Of a DNA stretch of 22,603 nucleotides, positions 1 through 8,571 are shown piece after piece (the first letter of the stretch is position 1; each line of letters opens with the position of its first letter). The notes beneath the pieces are model-generated. The model did no database searches and was not told the origin of the DNA. It saw only the letters and a program-made list of their open reading frames with translations. This DNA is from Gammaproteobacteria bacterium. Lineage in GTDB: Bacteria > Pseudomonadota > Gammaproteobacteria > Coxiellales > Coxiellaceae. The translations under genes and the position numbers were made by a program. The stretch covers positions 1 to 22,603 of the forward strand of contig JAJFJO010000312.1 in assembly GCA_021774015.1 (NCBI GenBank), read 5' to 3'.

Positions 1-800
1 TTTGATATCGCCCAATGTAATGCAGTGAATCCTGGGTTAATCACTTTCCTACCAAAGCAATCTACTTCATGAGTCTGTAAATTAATATCAATTCCAGCAT
101 AAATCAGAAAAAAAGTGCAAGTTATAATATTCTTGTTCAGCTCTATTTCTTTATCAGAAAGCTTTTCCGAAACATTGTAATTTAAAATTCCTGTTACTAA
201 AGCAGTAAAGCCCACTACATCTTGCTGACTAATTTGCTTATACTGATTTTTTTCCAACAAAAATTCCAGGCACTGCTTTTTGCCACTCCTTACTGCCAGA
301 TGTATAGGTGTCTTACCTTCCAAATTACTAGGCAACTCACCAGATGCATATAATGCTCTAACAACTCCTACTCTACCTTGTAATGCAGCAATATGTAATG
401 CTGTATTCCCACCCTTCTCTTCAGGAAGAAGAGCCTCAGCATTGGAAGCAAACCATCTATGAGCTGTATCAAACAAGTTTTTTTGACCAATATAAATTGC
501 TCGATGAAAAAGCTCCAATTTTTCATCCCAGCCTAATTCTTCGTGCTTAATTTTGCCATATAAAAACGCCAAACAATCTCGATGATGCTCGTTATGCCCT
601 GATTCACTAGCAAGAAGAGAATCAAGTATTTGGCTAACAAGGCTTGGAACATGGGAGTGAAGATTATTTAGCTTAGACTCAGCCTCATCATAACAGGCAC
701 TTAATGCTTCAAGAGCATTTTCACATCCAGAGCTAGCTGCCTCTACAGCGGTTTGCTTAAAGTTGTCTAAAGCTATTTCTGAGTGAATCACTGAAAACAT
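1..800 (-). CDS. Ankyrin-repeat protein, 5' part (continues off the left edge)
   Basis: The reverse strand is open from an ATG at 800 to the window edge, giving 266 residues with no stop. Residues about 130-158 (GGNTALHIAALQG...) and 162-186 (GKTPIHLAVRSG) are clear ankyrin repeats. Weaker or interrupted repeats begin near 197 (GFTALVTGI) and 257 (GFTALHWAIS). The first 125 residues are helical, have no signal peptide or membrane segment, and match no family I recognise. Ankyrin repeats bind proteins; in intracellular gammaproteobacteria such proteins are often secreted effectors, but nothing here proves secretion because the C-terminus is missing. The ribosome-binding site is weak (AGG about 9 bases before ATG). 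The gene is separate from the operon at 949-3970, which ends at its own terminator. Confidence 0.85.
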   Translation of the reverse strand, partial: MFSVIHSEIALDNFKQTAVEAASSGCENALEALSACYDEAESKLNNLHSHVPSLVSQILDSLLASESGHNEHHRDCLAFLYGKIKHEELGWDEKLELFHRAIYIGQKNLFDTAHRWFASNAEALLPEEKGGNTALHIAALQGRVGVVRALYASGELPSNLEGKTPIHLAVRSGKKQCLEFLLEKNQYKQISQQDVVGFTALVTGILNYNVSEKLSDKEIELNKNIITCTFFLIYAGIDINLQTHEVDCFGRKVINPGFTALHWAIS

Positions 801-848
801 TTTTTTGGCCTGTATTAAATACATTTTAACTACATAACAACCAAACCT

Positions 849-888
849 ACTATAAACAGACTATATTAAGATAATATTAATTTTTAAA
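849..888 (-). promoter_or_regulatory. Possible promoter of the ankyrin-repeat gene
   Basis: On the minus strand TTTAAA (883-888) and TATAGT (860-865) are separated by 17 bases, about 60 bases before the ATG at 800. A second TATAGT lies at 849-854, and TTGTTA (835-840) with TAATAC (812-817) forms another 17-base-spaced pair close to the start. The region is very AT-rich, so chance matches are likely. Confidence 0.3.
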
Positions 889-926
889 ATTATTTTACAG
901 GCCAAATTAGTTCAAAATTCTCACAT

Positions 927-950
927 AAAAAAGCAACCGAACAGTTGCTT
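927..950 (-). terminator. Rho-independent terminator of the aldehyde dehydrogenase / TPP-enzyme operon
   Basis: On the minus strand a 7-bp stem AAGCAAC / GTTGCTT with a 6-base loop (931-950) is followed by six T (927-932 on the complement). The stem overlaps the stop codon of the gene ending at 949, so transcription ends directly at the end of translation. Confidence 0.8.
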
Positions 951-2589
951 AACGCGATAAAATTTCACCCAAGTGCTTGGTTAATTTCATATTTTCACTA
1001 TAATCGACCGGAACAACAATCACAGACGGTTTATCTTGATGAGCAAAAGAGGACTCTAACGCCGAAATCAATTCTTGTGCCGAATTCACCCGTTGTGCAT
1101 GACAACCAAACGCACTAGCTACCTCAACCAAGTCAGGGTTGTCTAACTTCACATGAGAAAAGGCATCATAAGCTGCTTCTTGCTTCCACTTGATTAAACC
1201 ATAATAATCATCTTCCCACACCAGCACTGTGAAAGGAATGCTATAACGCACTGCTGTTGGGATCGCCTGGATACTCATAATAAAGCCACCATCACCACAT
1301 AAGGCGACTATATTTTTGTTCGGATTAAGGCGTTTACACGCAAAAGCACTGGGCATTGCAAACCCCATAGAACAAAACCCATTACTGATAAAGCAAGTTT
1401 TACTCAGATAGGTTGGGTATTGACGCGCCACCCACATTTTGTGAGCGCCCACATCACTAAACAACACATCATCATCACGCATAACCGTACGTAAATCATG
1501 TAATATACGCTGTGGTTTCATAGGAAAACTATCATCTGTGTCGTGTTGATGAATATCATCCGAAATTTCCTGACGAATCTGTACGAAAGTTTCCTTATTT
1601 TTTTTGTGTTGATCCGACAAGCGTGAATTCAGCATGTGCAGTGAGTGCTTAACGTCACCGATAAGCTCAACCTGTGGAATATAATCTTTATCGACTTCAG
1701 CAGGAATTGTGTCAACGTGAATAATTTGACTGCAACTATTTTCATTCCAGTGATCCGGCGCCCACTCTACAATATCAAAGCCTACTGAAATAATAAGATC
1801 CGCCTCATTAAATGCTTTTAATGCAATATCTTTCATACCCAATCCAACACAATACAAAGATTGCTCGTGTCTCGCATCCGCCGCACCTTTGCCCATAAAT
1901 GTGCTAGCACAATAGATACCTGTTTTATCTAAAAACGTTTTGATTTCCTCATCACACTCTTCACGCACACAACCACCACCCACAAGCAACACTGCAGATT
2001 TGCAATGTGCAATCAACTCCAATGCATTATCCACATCTTCTGGTGTAGGGCACTTACCTCTTTTATCATCGATAACAAGCGGTTTTGCATCCGTATCTAA
2101 TTTCGCAATATCTTCAGGCAGTTCAATTATCACAGCACCCGGCTTTGGTTCTGTTGCAACCTTATAGGCTTTTGCGATAATTTCTGGAATAACATCTGCC
2201 TCACGAATTGTCGTTGCCCATTTACTAACAGGCTTATACATATCTACGGCATCCATATTTTGATGGGATTCCTTGTGCAAACGATGAGTGCTCGCCTGCC
2301 CCAAAATTGCGATAAGTGGGTAACGGTCCATATTTGAGTTGGCAACACCTGTTATAAGATTAGTTGAGCCTGGGCCGAGTGTAGCCAAACATACACCAGG
2401 TTTGCCAGTAAGATGTCCGTGCATACCCGCCATAAATGCTGCTGTTTGTTCATGCCGACACACAACAAATTCAATCGGTGAGTCTAATAAGGAAATCATT
2501 AAATCGGCATTTTCTTCCCCGGGCACACCAAAAATAGTATCCACGCCGAGATTTTCTAAACACTGTAAAAATAAATCTGATGCTTTCAT
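949..2589 (-). CDS. Acetolactate-synthase-like thiamine-diphosphate enzyme (possibly 2-oxoglutarate decarboxylase)
   Basis: A 546-residue member of the acetolactate synthase / 2-oxoacid decarboxylase family. The TPP-activating Glu is seen at residue 47 in CRHEQTAAFMAG, the FAD-family middle domain follows, and the C-terminal TPP/Mg motif begins GDGGFIMS. After that motif the usual NN is replaced by WEDDYYG, as in diverged members. I chose the ATG at 2589 because AAGGT sits 8 bases upstream; a GTG at 2613 overlapping the previous gene is possible but has no such site. It lies 13 bases after the aldehyde dehydrogenase stop, so the two are co-transcribed. No small regulatory subunit (ilvN) follows, which argues against a biosynthetic enzyme. 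Family knowledge allows catabolic acetolactate synthase; pairing with a succinate-semialdehyde-type dehydrogenase recalls the cyanobacterial 2-oxoglutarate decarboxylase bypass. The substrate is not decided by the sequence. Confidence 0.85.
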   Translation of the reverse strand: MKASDLFLQCLENLGVDTIFGVPGEENADLMISLLDSPIEFVVCRHEQTAAFMAGMHGHLTGKPGVCLATLGPGSTNLITGVANSNMDRYPLIAILGQASTHRLHKESHQNMDAVDMYKPVSKWATTIREADVIPEIIAKAYKVATEPKPGAVIIELPEDIAKLDTDAKPLVIDDKRGKCPTPEDVDNALELIAHCKSAVLLVGGGCVREECDEEIKTFLDKTGIYCASTFMGKGAADARHEQSLYCVGLGMKDIALKAFNEADLIISVGFDIVEWAPDHWNENSCSQIIHVDTIPAEVDKDYIPQVELIGDVKHSLHMLNSRLSDQHKKNKETFVQIRQEISDDIHQHDTDDSFPMKPQRILHDLRTVMRDDDVLFSDVGAHKMWVARQYPTYLSKTCFISNGFCSMGFAMPSAFACKRLNPNKNIVALCGDGGFIMSIQAIPTAVRYSIPFTVLVWEDDYYGLIKWKQEAAYDAFSHVKLDNPDLVEVASAFGCHAQRVNSAQELISALESSFAHQDKPSVIVVPVDYSENMKLTKHLGEILSR

Positions 2590-2602
2590 AATATTAACCT
2601 TG

Positions 2603-3970
2603 CTATTTAACACATATTGTTTTCACATTAACAAACTCATGCATACCGATTTCTGCTAATTCACGCCCATAACCCGAATTTTTAATTCCACCAAATGGTA
2701 AGCGCGGGTCAGACGCCACAAAGTCATTCACATAAACCGTACCTGCCTTTATTTTATCAGCCGCCAAACGCTCACCACGTTCTAGATTTTCAGTAAATAC
2801 TGCCCCAGCCAAACCATACTGGGTGTCGTTAGCCACTTCAACCGCCTCATCCTCACTCGTCACTCGAATAAAACTAATCACCGGACCAAAAATTTCTTCA
2901 TCCATGGCTGGCATGCCTTTTTCCACACTGGTTAAGATAGTGGGCGGATAATAAAATCCTCGACCTTCAGGTAGTTTACCCCCCGCTAAACAAGTTGCAC
3001 CTTTTTCAATACTTTTTTGCACTTGCTTATGCACTTCTGCGCGTAAATCTTCACGCGCCATCGGGCCATAATTCGTATCATCATTTAAAGGGTCTCCCAT
3101 GTCGAAGCGCTTAACTTTTTCTGATACCAAGGTCACTAAATTATCATGCACCTGATCAAGCACAATAATGCGTTTTGCAGAAATACACACTTGGCCGGTA
3201 TTACTCATCCGTGATGTTACAATTGCTTCTGCTGCCTTTTCAAGATCTGCATCTTCTAAAATAACATAAGGATCACTACCACCTAACTCTAACACCACTT
3301 TCTTTAATGCTCCTGCTGCTTCTGCACCCACAGCTTTACCCGCACGCTCACTACCCGTTAATGTAACACCTCTTACCAATGGGTGCTCAATAATATATTT
3401 TGCTGCATCATTATCTACAACTACAGAGCGAAACATACCTTCTGGAAAACCCGCATTTAAAAATAATTGCTCAATGGCAATACTGGTGCCGGTACAAATA
3501 GGCGCATGACTTAAAATAGCGGTATTACCCACCATAATATTAGGTACTGCAAATCGCATCACCTGCCACACGGGGAAATTCCACGGCATAATAGCAAAAA
3601 TGATTCCAATAGGCTTATAGGCAATATAACTTTTCTGCATTTCTGTTTGAATAGATCGTGGGGCAAGAAACTCTTCAGCATTGTCGATATAATAGCGGCA
3701 TAAACGTTGGCACTTTTCAACTTCTTTACGCCCTGCAGAAACCGGTTTGCCCATTTCATTGGCCATCAGTGTTGCTAAATTTTCTTTGTCTTGATCAAAC
3801 TGGCTAATTAAACGCTGAAAACACTGACTACGTTCGGAAATATCAAGCTCACGCCATTTTTTATAGACTTCATTCGACAATACGATAATGTTATCCAACT
3901 CTACCGTCGTCATTTCTTGATATTCTTGGATGGGTTCACCTGTTGCAGGGTTTACTGTCTGAATGGCCAT
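2603..3970 (-). CDS. NAD(P)-dependent aldehyde dehydrogenase, succinate-semialdehyde dehydrogenase type
   Basis: A 455-residue aldehyde dehydrogenase that oxidises an aldehyde to the acid in the cytoplasm. Visible family marks are PWNFPVWQ for cofactor binding, the general-base Glu in VLELGGSDP, the catalytic Cys in NTGQVCISAKR, and EIFGPVISF near the C-terminus. It resembles the short Sad/YneI class of succinate-semialdehyde dehydrogenases, starting AIQTVNPATGE. I chose ATG at 3970 because AAGGA lies about 7 bases before it; a start at 4012 would add 14 residues without a good site. It is first in an operon with the TPP enzyme and ends 13 bases before it. If that enzyme decarboxylates 2-oxoglutarate, this one would turn succinic semialdehyde into succinate; that pathway is inference. 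Confidence 0.88.
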   Translation of the reverse strand: MAIQTVNPATGEPIQEYQEMTTVELDNIIVLSNEVYKKWRELDISERSQCFQRLISQFDQDKENLATLMANEMGKPVSAGRKEVEKCQRLCRYYIDNAEEFLAPRSIQTEMQKSYIAYKPIGIIFAIMPWNFPVWQVMRFAVPNIMVGNTAILSHAPICTGTSIAIEQLFLNAGFPEGMFRSVVVDNDAAKYIIEHPLVRGVTLTGSERAGKAVGAEAAGALKKVVLELGGSDPYVILEDADLEKAAEAIVTSRMSNTGQVCISAKRIIVLDQVHDNLVTLVSEKVKRFDMGDPLNDDTNYGPMAREDLRAEVHKQVQKSIEKGATCLAGGKLPEGRGFYYPPTILTSVEKGMPAMDEEIFGPVISFIRVTSEDEAVEVANDTQYGLAGAVFTENLERGERLAADKIKAGTVYVNDFVASDPRLPFGGIKNSGYGRELAEIGMHEFVNVKTICVK

Positions 3971-4071
3971 AATCGCTTCCTTGTGATTTGATGAATGGAT
4001 ATATTCTAGCATAAGTCTTCTTATAGTGTTGTCTCAGCCGTGTCATCTCAAGCAAAGATAAAAAGATCTAC

Positions 4072-4077
4072 TATAAT
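4072..4077 (+). promoter_or_regulatory. -10 box of the small secreted-protein gene
   Basis: A perfect TATAAT lies 32 bases before the ATG at 4110. No good -35 hexamer stands 16-18 bases upstream, so this may be a weak or activator-dependent promoter. The interval 3971-4109 is divergent and must also hold the promoter of the operon to its left. Confidence 0.45.
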
Positions 4078-4109
4078 CCCCCTAACAAAGAATCTTCATG
4101 GGGGATATT

Positions 4110-4619
4110 ATGACTAAAATATCACTATTTTCACTAATTTTCGCTCTTGGTGGTTTTGTATTCACCAGCAATACGTATGCTACATCTGCCTATAATCCAG
4201 ACGCCATTACATCTCCTACGGCTGCATCCCCTACAGTTACAGCCCCTACCGTAGTCGCCCCAGATGACACACTCTCTAGCACATCGGTTGGAATAGATTA
4301 CCCAGACCCAACAATCTATAAAATTGAGTTTGCGGAAAACTCGCCTATTAAAGATGTTAATTTGAGTAAAGCAATTTTTCAGTTACAGCTTTTTCTTGGT
4401 GGCAACCCTAGCGGAATTAAATCCGTCATCCCAACAAGCAACAATACAATCCATCTAAAAAACCCCAATAACACAATTAGTGCAAACAAGTTTTATAAAA
4501 TTCGTACGGCTATTAATATACGCTCAATAACATTAGATGATACCGCACCAAAGAACGTAAGCTGTCGTGGTTTTGTTCTTCAAGAACAGAAAATCATTAA
4601 AGTAAGCTGTAAGAAATAG
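4110..4619 (+). CDS. Small secreted protein of unknown function
   Basis: A 169-residue protein that I do not recognise. It starts with a typical signal peptide: MTKIS, a hydrophobic stretch (LFSLIFALGGFVFT), then likely cleavage after TYA near residue 25. A Thr/Pro/Ala-rich linker follows (TSPTAASPTVTAPTVVAPD, residues about 34-52), then a compact mixed domain. The only two cysteines of the mature part are in the last 20 residues (SCRGF and VSCKK) and could form a disulfide in the periplasm. I chose the ATG at 4110 because GGGGG stands just before it; an in-frame ATG at 4098 would place that site inside the gene. It is monocistronic and converges with the next gene, whose stop is 41 bases away. 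Confidence 0.7.
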   Translation: MTKISLFSLIFALGGFVFTSNTYATSAYNPDAITSPTAASPTVTAPTVVAPDDTLSSTSVGIDYPDPTIYKIEFAENSPIKDVNLSKAIFQLQLFLGGNPSGIKSVIPTSNNTIHLKNPNNTISANKFYKIRTAINIRSITLDDTAPKNVSCRGFVLQEQKIIKVSCKK

Positions 4620-4631
4620 TTTTAATTTCTT
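4611..4631. terminator. Weak AT-rich hairpin between convergent genes
   Basis: AAGAAAT (4611-4617) and ATTTCTT (4625-4631) form a 7-bp stem around a 7-base loop, overlapping the stop of the secreted-protein gene. It is AT-only with no clear T-tract, so a terminator role is uncertain. Confidence 0.25.
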
Positions 4632-4660
4632 TAATGTACGCACACCCAAAACAAATAGCA

Positions 4661-5818
4661 TTATGAAAACGCATTAATCCCCGTTAAATGCTGACCTAAA
4701 ACCAGGTGATGCACATTATCCGTACCTTCATAGGTGAACACCGTTTCTAAGTTTTGCAGGTGACGAATCACATGGTATTCAAGACTAATACCATTACCCC
4801 CTAAAATATTACGGCACTTGCGCGCGATGGTTAACGCATCACGCGCCGCATTCATTTTTGCCATAGACACCATCGCCGGCGTAATTTTCCCCTCATCCGA
4901 CAAACGTGTCACGCGTAAATTTAATGTCTGCGCTTTCACGATCTCAGTAAAACAGTCTGCCAAATCTTTTTGAATCAATTGAAAAGATGCAATTGGTTTA
5001 TTAAATTGTTTGCGCTCTTTCGAATAATTAACCGCAATTTCCAAACAAGCCATCGCTGCACCGATCGCACCCCATGCAATACCTAAACGTGCCTTACTTA
5101 AGCAACTTAATGGCGCTTTAATACCACATTCACTACCAGGAAGATAATTCGCATCGGGGACAAAACAATCACTGAACACCAATTCACCAGTATCAGACGC
5201 ACGCATCGACATTTTATAGTGAATCGGGTTTGCCTGAAAACCCTCACAGCCTTTTTCAACAATAAACCCTCGTATGCCCTTATCGGTATTTGCCCACACA
5301 ATCGCCAAATTTGATATCGTTGCATTTGTAATCCACATTTTGGAGCCATTAAGCAACCACCCTCCGTCCACTTTTTTGGCAGCGGTCTTCATACTAGCCG
5401 GATCTGAACCCGCATCCGGTTCTGTTAAACCAAAACAGCCAATTAACTCCGCTTTCGCCATTTTCGATAAAAATTGTGTTTTCTGCTCTTCAGAACCATA
5501 CTTAAAAATAGGAAACATACACAAAGAACTTTGTACCGACACAAAGCTCCGCAAGCCCGAATCGCCGCGCTCTAATTCCTGACATACCAGGCCATAAGCA
5601 ACTACACTGGTATCTAACCCACCGTGTTCTTTTGGTAATGTCATGCCAATCAACCCTAGATCAGCAGATTGTTTGATAAGCTCAGCGGGTAAAATAGCCT
5701 CTTCGTAAGCCTTCAACATCTTAGGCGTTACCGCGCTATCCACCCAACGTCGCACAGTATCACGTACCATACGCTCTTCTTCTGTGAATAATTCATCAAG
5801 TAATAAAAAATCTTCCAT
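4661..5818 (-). CDS. gcdH: Glutaryl-CoA dehydrogenase
   Basis: A 385-residue acyl-CoA dehydrogenase of the glutaryl-CoA type, which oxidatively decarboxylates glutaryl-CoA to crotonyl-CoA in lysine and tryptophan breakdown. Marks of this subfamily are SVQSSLCMFPI, the FAD-binding IGCFGLTEPDAGSDP, and the catalytic-base region LETVFTYEGT with Glu at residue 364. The length is normal. A ribosome-binding AGAGG stands 6 bases before the ATG at 5818. It stands alone and is divergent from the efflux operon; no electron-transfer flavoprotein or other lysine-degradation gene is in the window. Confidence 0.92.
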   Translation of the reverse strand: MEDFLLLDELFTEEERMVRDTVRRWVDSAVTPKMLKAYEEAILPAELIKQSADLGLIGMTLPKEHGGLDTSVVAYGLVCQELERGDSGLRSFVSVQSSLCMFPIFKYGSEEQKTQFLSKMAKAELIGCFGLTEPDAGSDPASMKTAAKKVDGGWLLNGSKMWITNATISNLAIVWANTDKGIRGFIVEKGCEGFQANPIHYKMSMRASDTGELVFSDCFVPDANYLPGSECGIKAPLSCLSKARLGIAWGAIGAAMACLEIAVNYSKERKQFNKPIASFQLIQKDLADCFTEIVKAQTLNLRVTRLSDEGKITPAMVSMAKMNAARDALTIARKCRNILGGNGISLEYHVIRHLQNLETVFTYEGTDNVHHLVLGQHLTGINAFS

Positions 5819-5970
5819 GGTGACCTCTTTTGCAGTTCACGTGACGTCCTTAGATTTGGATCACAGATATCAAGCCTCTCTAACGCTCGCAAGCCCACAA
5901 AGAGAAACTACATTCCGAGATGACAACCTGTATCAGTTTTTAAACCCGTCCAAACCATCACAATTCGATA

Positions 5971-5993
5971 CTGTTAAACAGCTGTGATATTAT
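5971..5993 (+). promoter_or_regulatory. Promoter with an operator-like palindrome before the efflux operon
   Basis: TATTAT (5988-5993) is preceded by TG at -15/-14 (an extended -10). An 11-base palindrome CTGTTAAACAG (5971-5981) lies where a repressor would block RNA polymerase. It is 30 bases before the ATG at 6024. No regulator gene is adjacent, so the binding protein is unknown. The rest of the 205-base divergent gap with gcdH shows nothing I can name. Confidence 0.4.
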
Positions 5994-6023
5994 ATCCTGA
6001 AAATCATTAGAAGGTCAGGTGTT

Positions 6024-7010
6024 ATGTTCAAGAAAGCCATCAAATTTTTCGTCTCTATTCTAATCGTCATTGCCATCGTGGGTGGTGCTTACTACTATTA
6101 TCAATATCAAAAACAATTCCCCAGCACGACAGACGCCTATGTTCAGGCGCATACTATTTACATTGCCCCTCGCGTCTCAGGGCAAATCAAACACGTCTAC
6201 ATTGAAGATCACCAATATGTTAAAAAAGGTCAACTGCTGTTTGAGATTGACCCCAAACCCTACCAAATCGCTCTTGCAAAAGCACAAGCGGTACTTGCCA
6301 ACACTTCACAACAAGTTAGAGCTGAAGAAGATGCCATCGTTGCCGCCAAAGCTTTGGTAGCACAACGCCAAGCCCAATTAACCAATACTAAAAAAACCTT
6401 TAATCGCGTCATGTCTCTGGTAAAACAACATCTTTATTCTATAGCAAGAGGCGACACGGTTATCAGCGAGCTGCAAGTCGCAGAAGCCACACTGAATGCC
6501 GCTATCAGCCAACTCAATGAAGCTAAAGCAAAACGTGGGCAACACGGTGATGAAAATGCAGCCATTCGCGAAGCGCTTGCATCGGTTGCAGAAGCCAAGC
6601 TTAATGTAGACTACACAAAGGTATATGCACCCGGTGATGGTTATATTGCAAAGTTTTCTCTCCGCAAAGGCGTTGAAGTATCCGCCTTCCAAGAATTATT
6701 TGCACTCGTAGAAAGCCACGTCTGGTGGGTCACCGCCAATTTCAAAGAAACCGATCTTGAAAATATAAAACCTCATCAAAAAGCAACAATAAAAGTAGAT
6801 ATGTATCCAGATGTTATATTCCATGGAACAGTACAATCATTGGGTGCTGGCAGCGGCGCTAGCTTTGCACTACTGCCCCCTGAAAATGCTTCTGGAAACT
6901 GGGTGAAGGTCACACAACGCTTTCCAGTAAAAGTCATCATTACTAACCCTAATCCAAAATATCCCTTACGTTTAGGCTCTAGCTGCACAGTTACTGTTGA
7001 TGCAGGCTAG
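6024..7010 (+). CDS. HlyD/EmrA-type membrane-fusion (periplasmic adaptor) protein
   Basis: A 328-residue adaptor that joins an inner-membrane exporter to an outer-membrane channel. One N-terminal membrane anchor is at residues about 8-28 (FFVSILIVIAIVGGAYYYY). It is followed by the first lipoyl half with TTDAYVQAHTIYIAPRVSGQI and VKKGQLLFEIDP, a coiled-coil hairpin (about 75-180, rich in Ala, Gln and Glu), the second lipoyl half (VYAPGDGYIAKF), and a beta-barrel ending near the C-terminus. It is about 60 residues shorter than E. coli EmrA, mostly in the hairpin. The transporter gene begins 15 bases later, so the pair works as one unit. No TolC-like channel gene is present. The real symbol could be emrA, but the drug range cannot be read from sequence. 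Confidence 0.88.
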   Translation: MFKKAIKFFVSILIVIAIVGGAYYYYQYQKQFPSTTDAYVQAHTIYIAPRVSGQIKHVYIEDHQYVKKGQLLFEIDPKPYQIALAKAQAVLANTSQQVRAEEDAIVAAKALVAQRQAQLTNTKKTFNRVMSLVKQHLYSIARGDTVISELQVAEATLNAAISQLNEAKAKRGQHGDENAAIREALASVAEAKLNVDYTKVYAPGDGYIAKFSLRKGVEVSAFQELFALVESHVWWVTANFKETDLENIKPHQKATIKVDMYPDVIFHGTVQSLGAGSGASFALLPPENASGNWVKVTQRFPVKVIITNPNPKYPLRLGSSCTVTVDAG

Positions 7011-7024
7011 GAAGCAAATTACTG

Positions 7025-8551
7025 ATGGAACAAAAAATCGATTCACAAGAGACAAACAAGCGTTGGTTAATTATTGTGACTATTATGCTGGTTGCTATTT
7101 TAGAAGTGCTCGACACAACCATTGTCAATGTATCGCTCCCTGCGATGATGCCCGCACTGGGCGCCAGCCAAGATCAAATCACCTGGGTGCTCACCTCATA
7201 TGTGGTTGCATCAGCCATGCTGCTGCCATTAACGGGTTTTTTAAGCAATCGTTTTGGGCATAAATACTTACTCTTAATTAATATTACTGGTTTCATGATC
7301 AGCTCTATGCTCTGCGGTCTATCGACCACACTGAGTTTTATGATAGTGTTTCGGTTAGCCCAAGGGGCGTTTGGTGCAGCACTCATACCTTTATCTCAAG
7401 CAATATTGCGCCAAAGCTTTCCATTAGAGGAACAAGGCAAGGCAATGGCGATATGGGGTATCGGCATTATGGTAGCGCCCGTGCTCGGCCCCACTCTTGG
7501 CGGCTACATTACTGAATATGCAAGTTGGCGCTGGATTTTTTATATCAACATTCCCATTTGTGTTATCGGCTTTTTATTAAGCTTATTTGTAATACCCCAA
7601 ACAAAAATCATCAAAGAAAAAATCGATTGGATCAGCATTGTATATATGTTTATCGGTGTTGGCTGCTTGCAACTTTTTCTCGACCAAGGAAATAACAAAG
7701 ATTGGTTTAGCTCTAACCTGATTGTATTTTTAGCCGCACTGAGCACCATCGGTCTTACCCTCTTTATTTGGCGCAGCCTCACCTATAAAACTCCAGCAAT
7801 CAATTTAAAGATATTTAAAGATCGTAATTTTGCAATTTCAACAGCGATGCTAACGGTTTACTGCGGCTCCTTATTTGGCTGCATTACCTTGCAGCCCATC
7901 ATGCTCGAAACATTATTCCATTATGATACGATTACTGCTGGCCTCACCCTATCCCCCATGGGAATTGCTAGTGCAGTCGGCATGGTCATCGCCTCGCAAT
8001 TAATGACCCGCATTAACGTCAAATACCTATTGGTTGTCGCCCTGCTTCTTTGTGCAAGTGGCTCTTATTATTTATCCAGCCTTAATTTAAATGCCATGCA
8101 AAGCAATATTCTCTATGCCAATAGCTTATTTGGTCTTGGCATGGGCTTGTTTATGGTGCCCTTATCTATTTATGCGCTTGCAACAATAGCTAAAGAAAAA
8201 ATTACAGAAGCATCTGGCTTGTTTAGCTACGGCCGAATGCTTGGCACATCGATAGGTGTTTCTCTACTAAGCACACTGGTGAGCCGCATGACTCAAACTA
8301 ACTGGAATGAATTAGGTGTGAATATATCAAGGCTCAGCAACAATTTGAGATTATGGCTGCAGGGCGCGCATATGACACTGCGAAATCAAACTACACCCGC
8401 AGTTTTATCACAACAGTTACACGCACAAGCAAGTATGATTGCATTTTTAGATGCCTACTTAGTCATTGCTATCGCATTTATTTTACTTATTCCTTTCGTT
8501 TTGTTAATGAAAACGGTAGTGTTAAAAGAAGGCATGGAGAGTGGGAATTAA
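7025..8551 (+). CDS. DHA2-family multidrug exporter (EmrB-type MFS, 14 membrane helices)
   Basis: A 508-residue major facilitator transporter of the 14-helix drug:H+ antiporter group. Helix 1 carries LDTTIVNVSLPAM, the loop 2-3 motif A is GFLSNRFGHKY, and helix 5 has the antiporter motif C as APVLGPTLGGYI. The family is typified by EmrB and works with a HlyD-type adaptor; the adaptor gene lies 14 bases upstream. AGGA about 10 bases before the ATG serves as the ribosome-binding site. A periplasmic segment with HMTLRNQTT before the last helix is usual for the family. The HIT-family gene follows 20 bases later and is probably in the same transcript. Confidence 0.9.
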   Translation: MEQKIDSQETNKRWLIIVTIMLVAILEVLDTTIVNVSLPAMMPALGASQDQITWVLTSYVVASAMLLPLTGFLSNRFGHKYLLLINITGFMISSMLCGLSTTLSFMIVFRLAQGAFGAALIPLSQAILRQSFPLEEQGKAMAIWGIGIMVAPVLGPTLGGYITEYASWRWIFYINIPICVIGFLLSLFVIPQTKIIKEKIDWISIVYMFIGVGCLQLFLDQGNNKDWFSSNLIVFLAALSTIGLTLFIWRSLTYKTPAINLKIFKDRNFAISTAMLTVYCGSLFGCITLQPIMLETLFHYDTITAGLTLSPMGIASAVGMVIASQLMTRINVKYLLVVALLLCASGSYYLSSLNLNAMQSNILYANSLFGLGMGLFMVPLSIYALATIAKEKITEASGLFSYGRMLGTSIGVSLLSTLVSRMTQTNWNELGVNISRLSNNLRLWLQGAHMTLRNQTTPAVLSQQLHAQASMIAFLDAYLVIAIAFILLIPFVLLMKTVVLKEGMESGN

Positions 8552-8571
8552 TTTTTTGAAGGAAATATATT

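Noticed and set aside
2589..2613. GTG at 2613 as the start of the TPP enzyme
   Set aside because: It overlaps the previous gene and lacks a ribosome-binding site, whereas ATG 2589 has AAGGT at good spacing and gives the family-typical MKASDLF start.
6378..6692. Minus-strand frame of 104 codons inside the adaptor gene
   Set aside because: It is an antisense shadow of a well-supported coding region, with no domain and no start signal.
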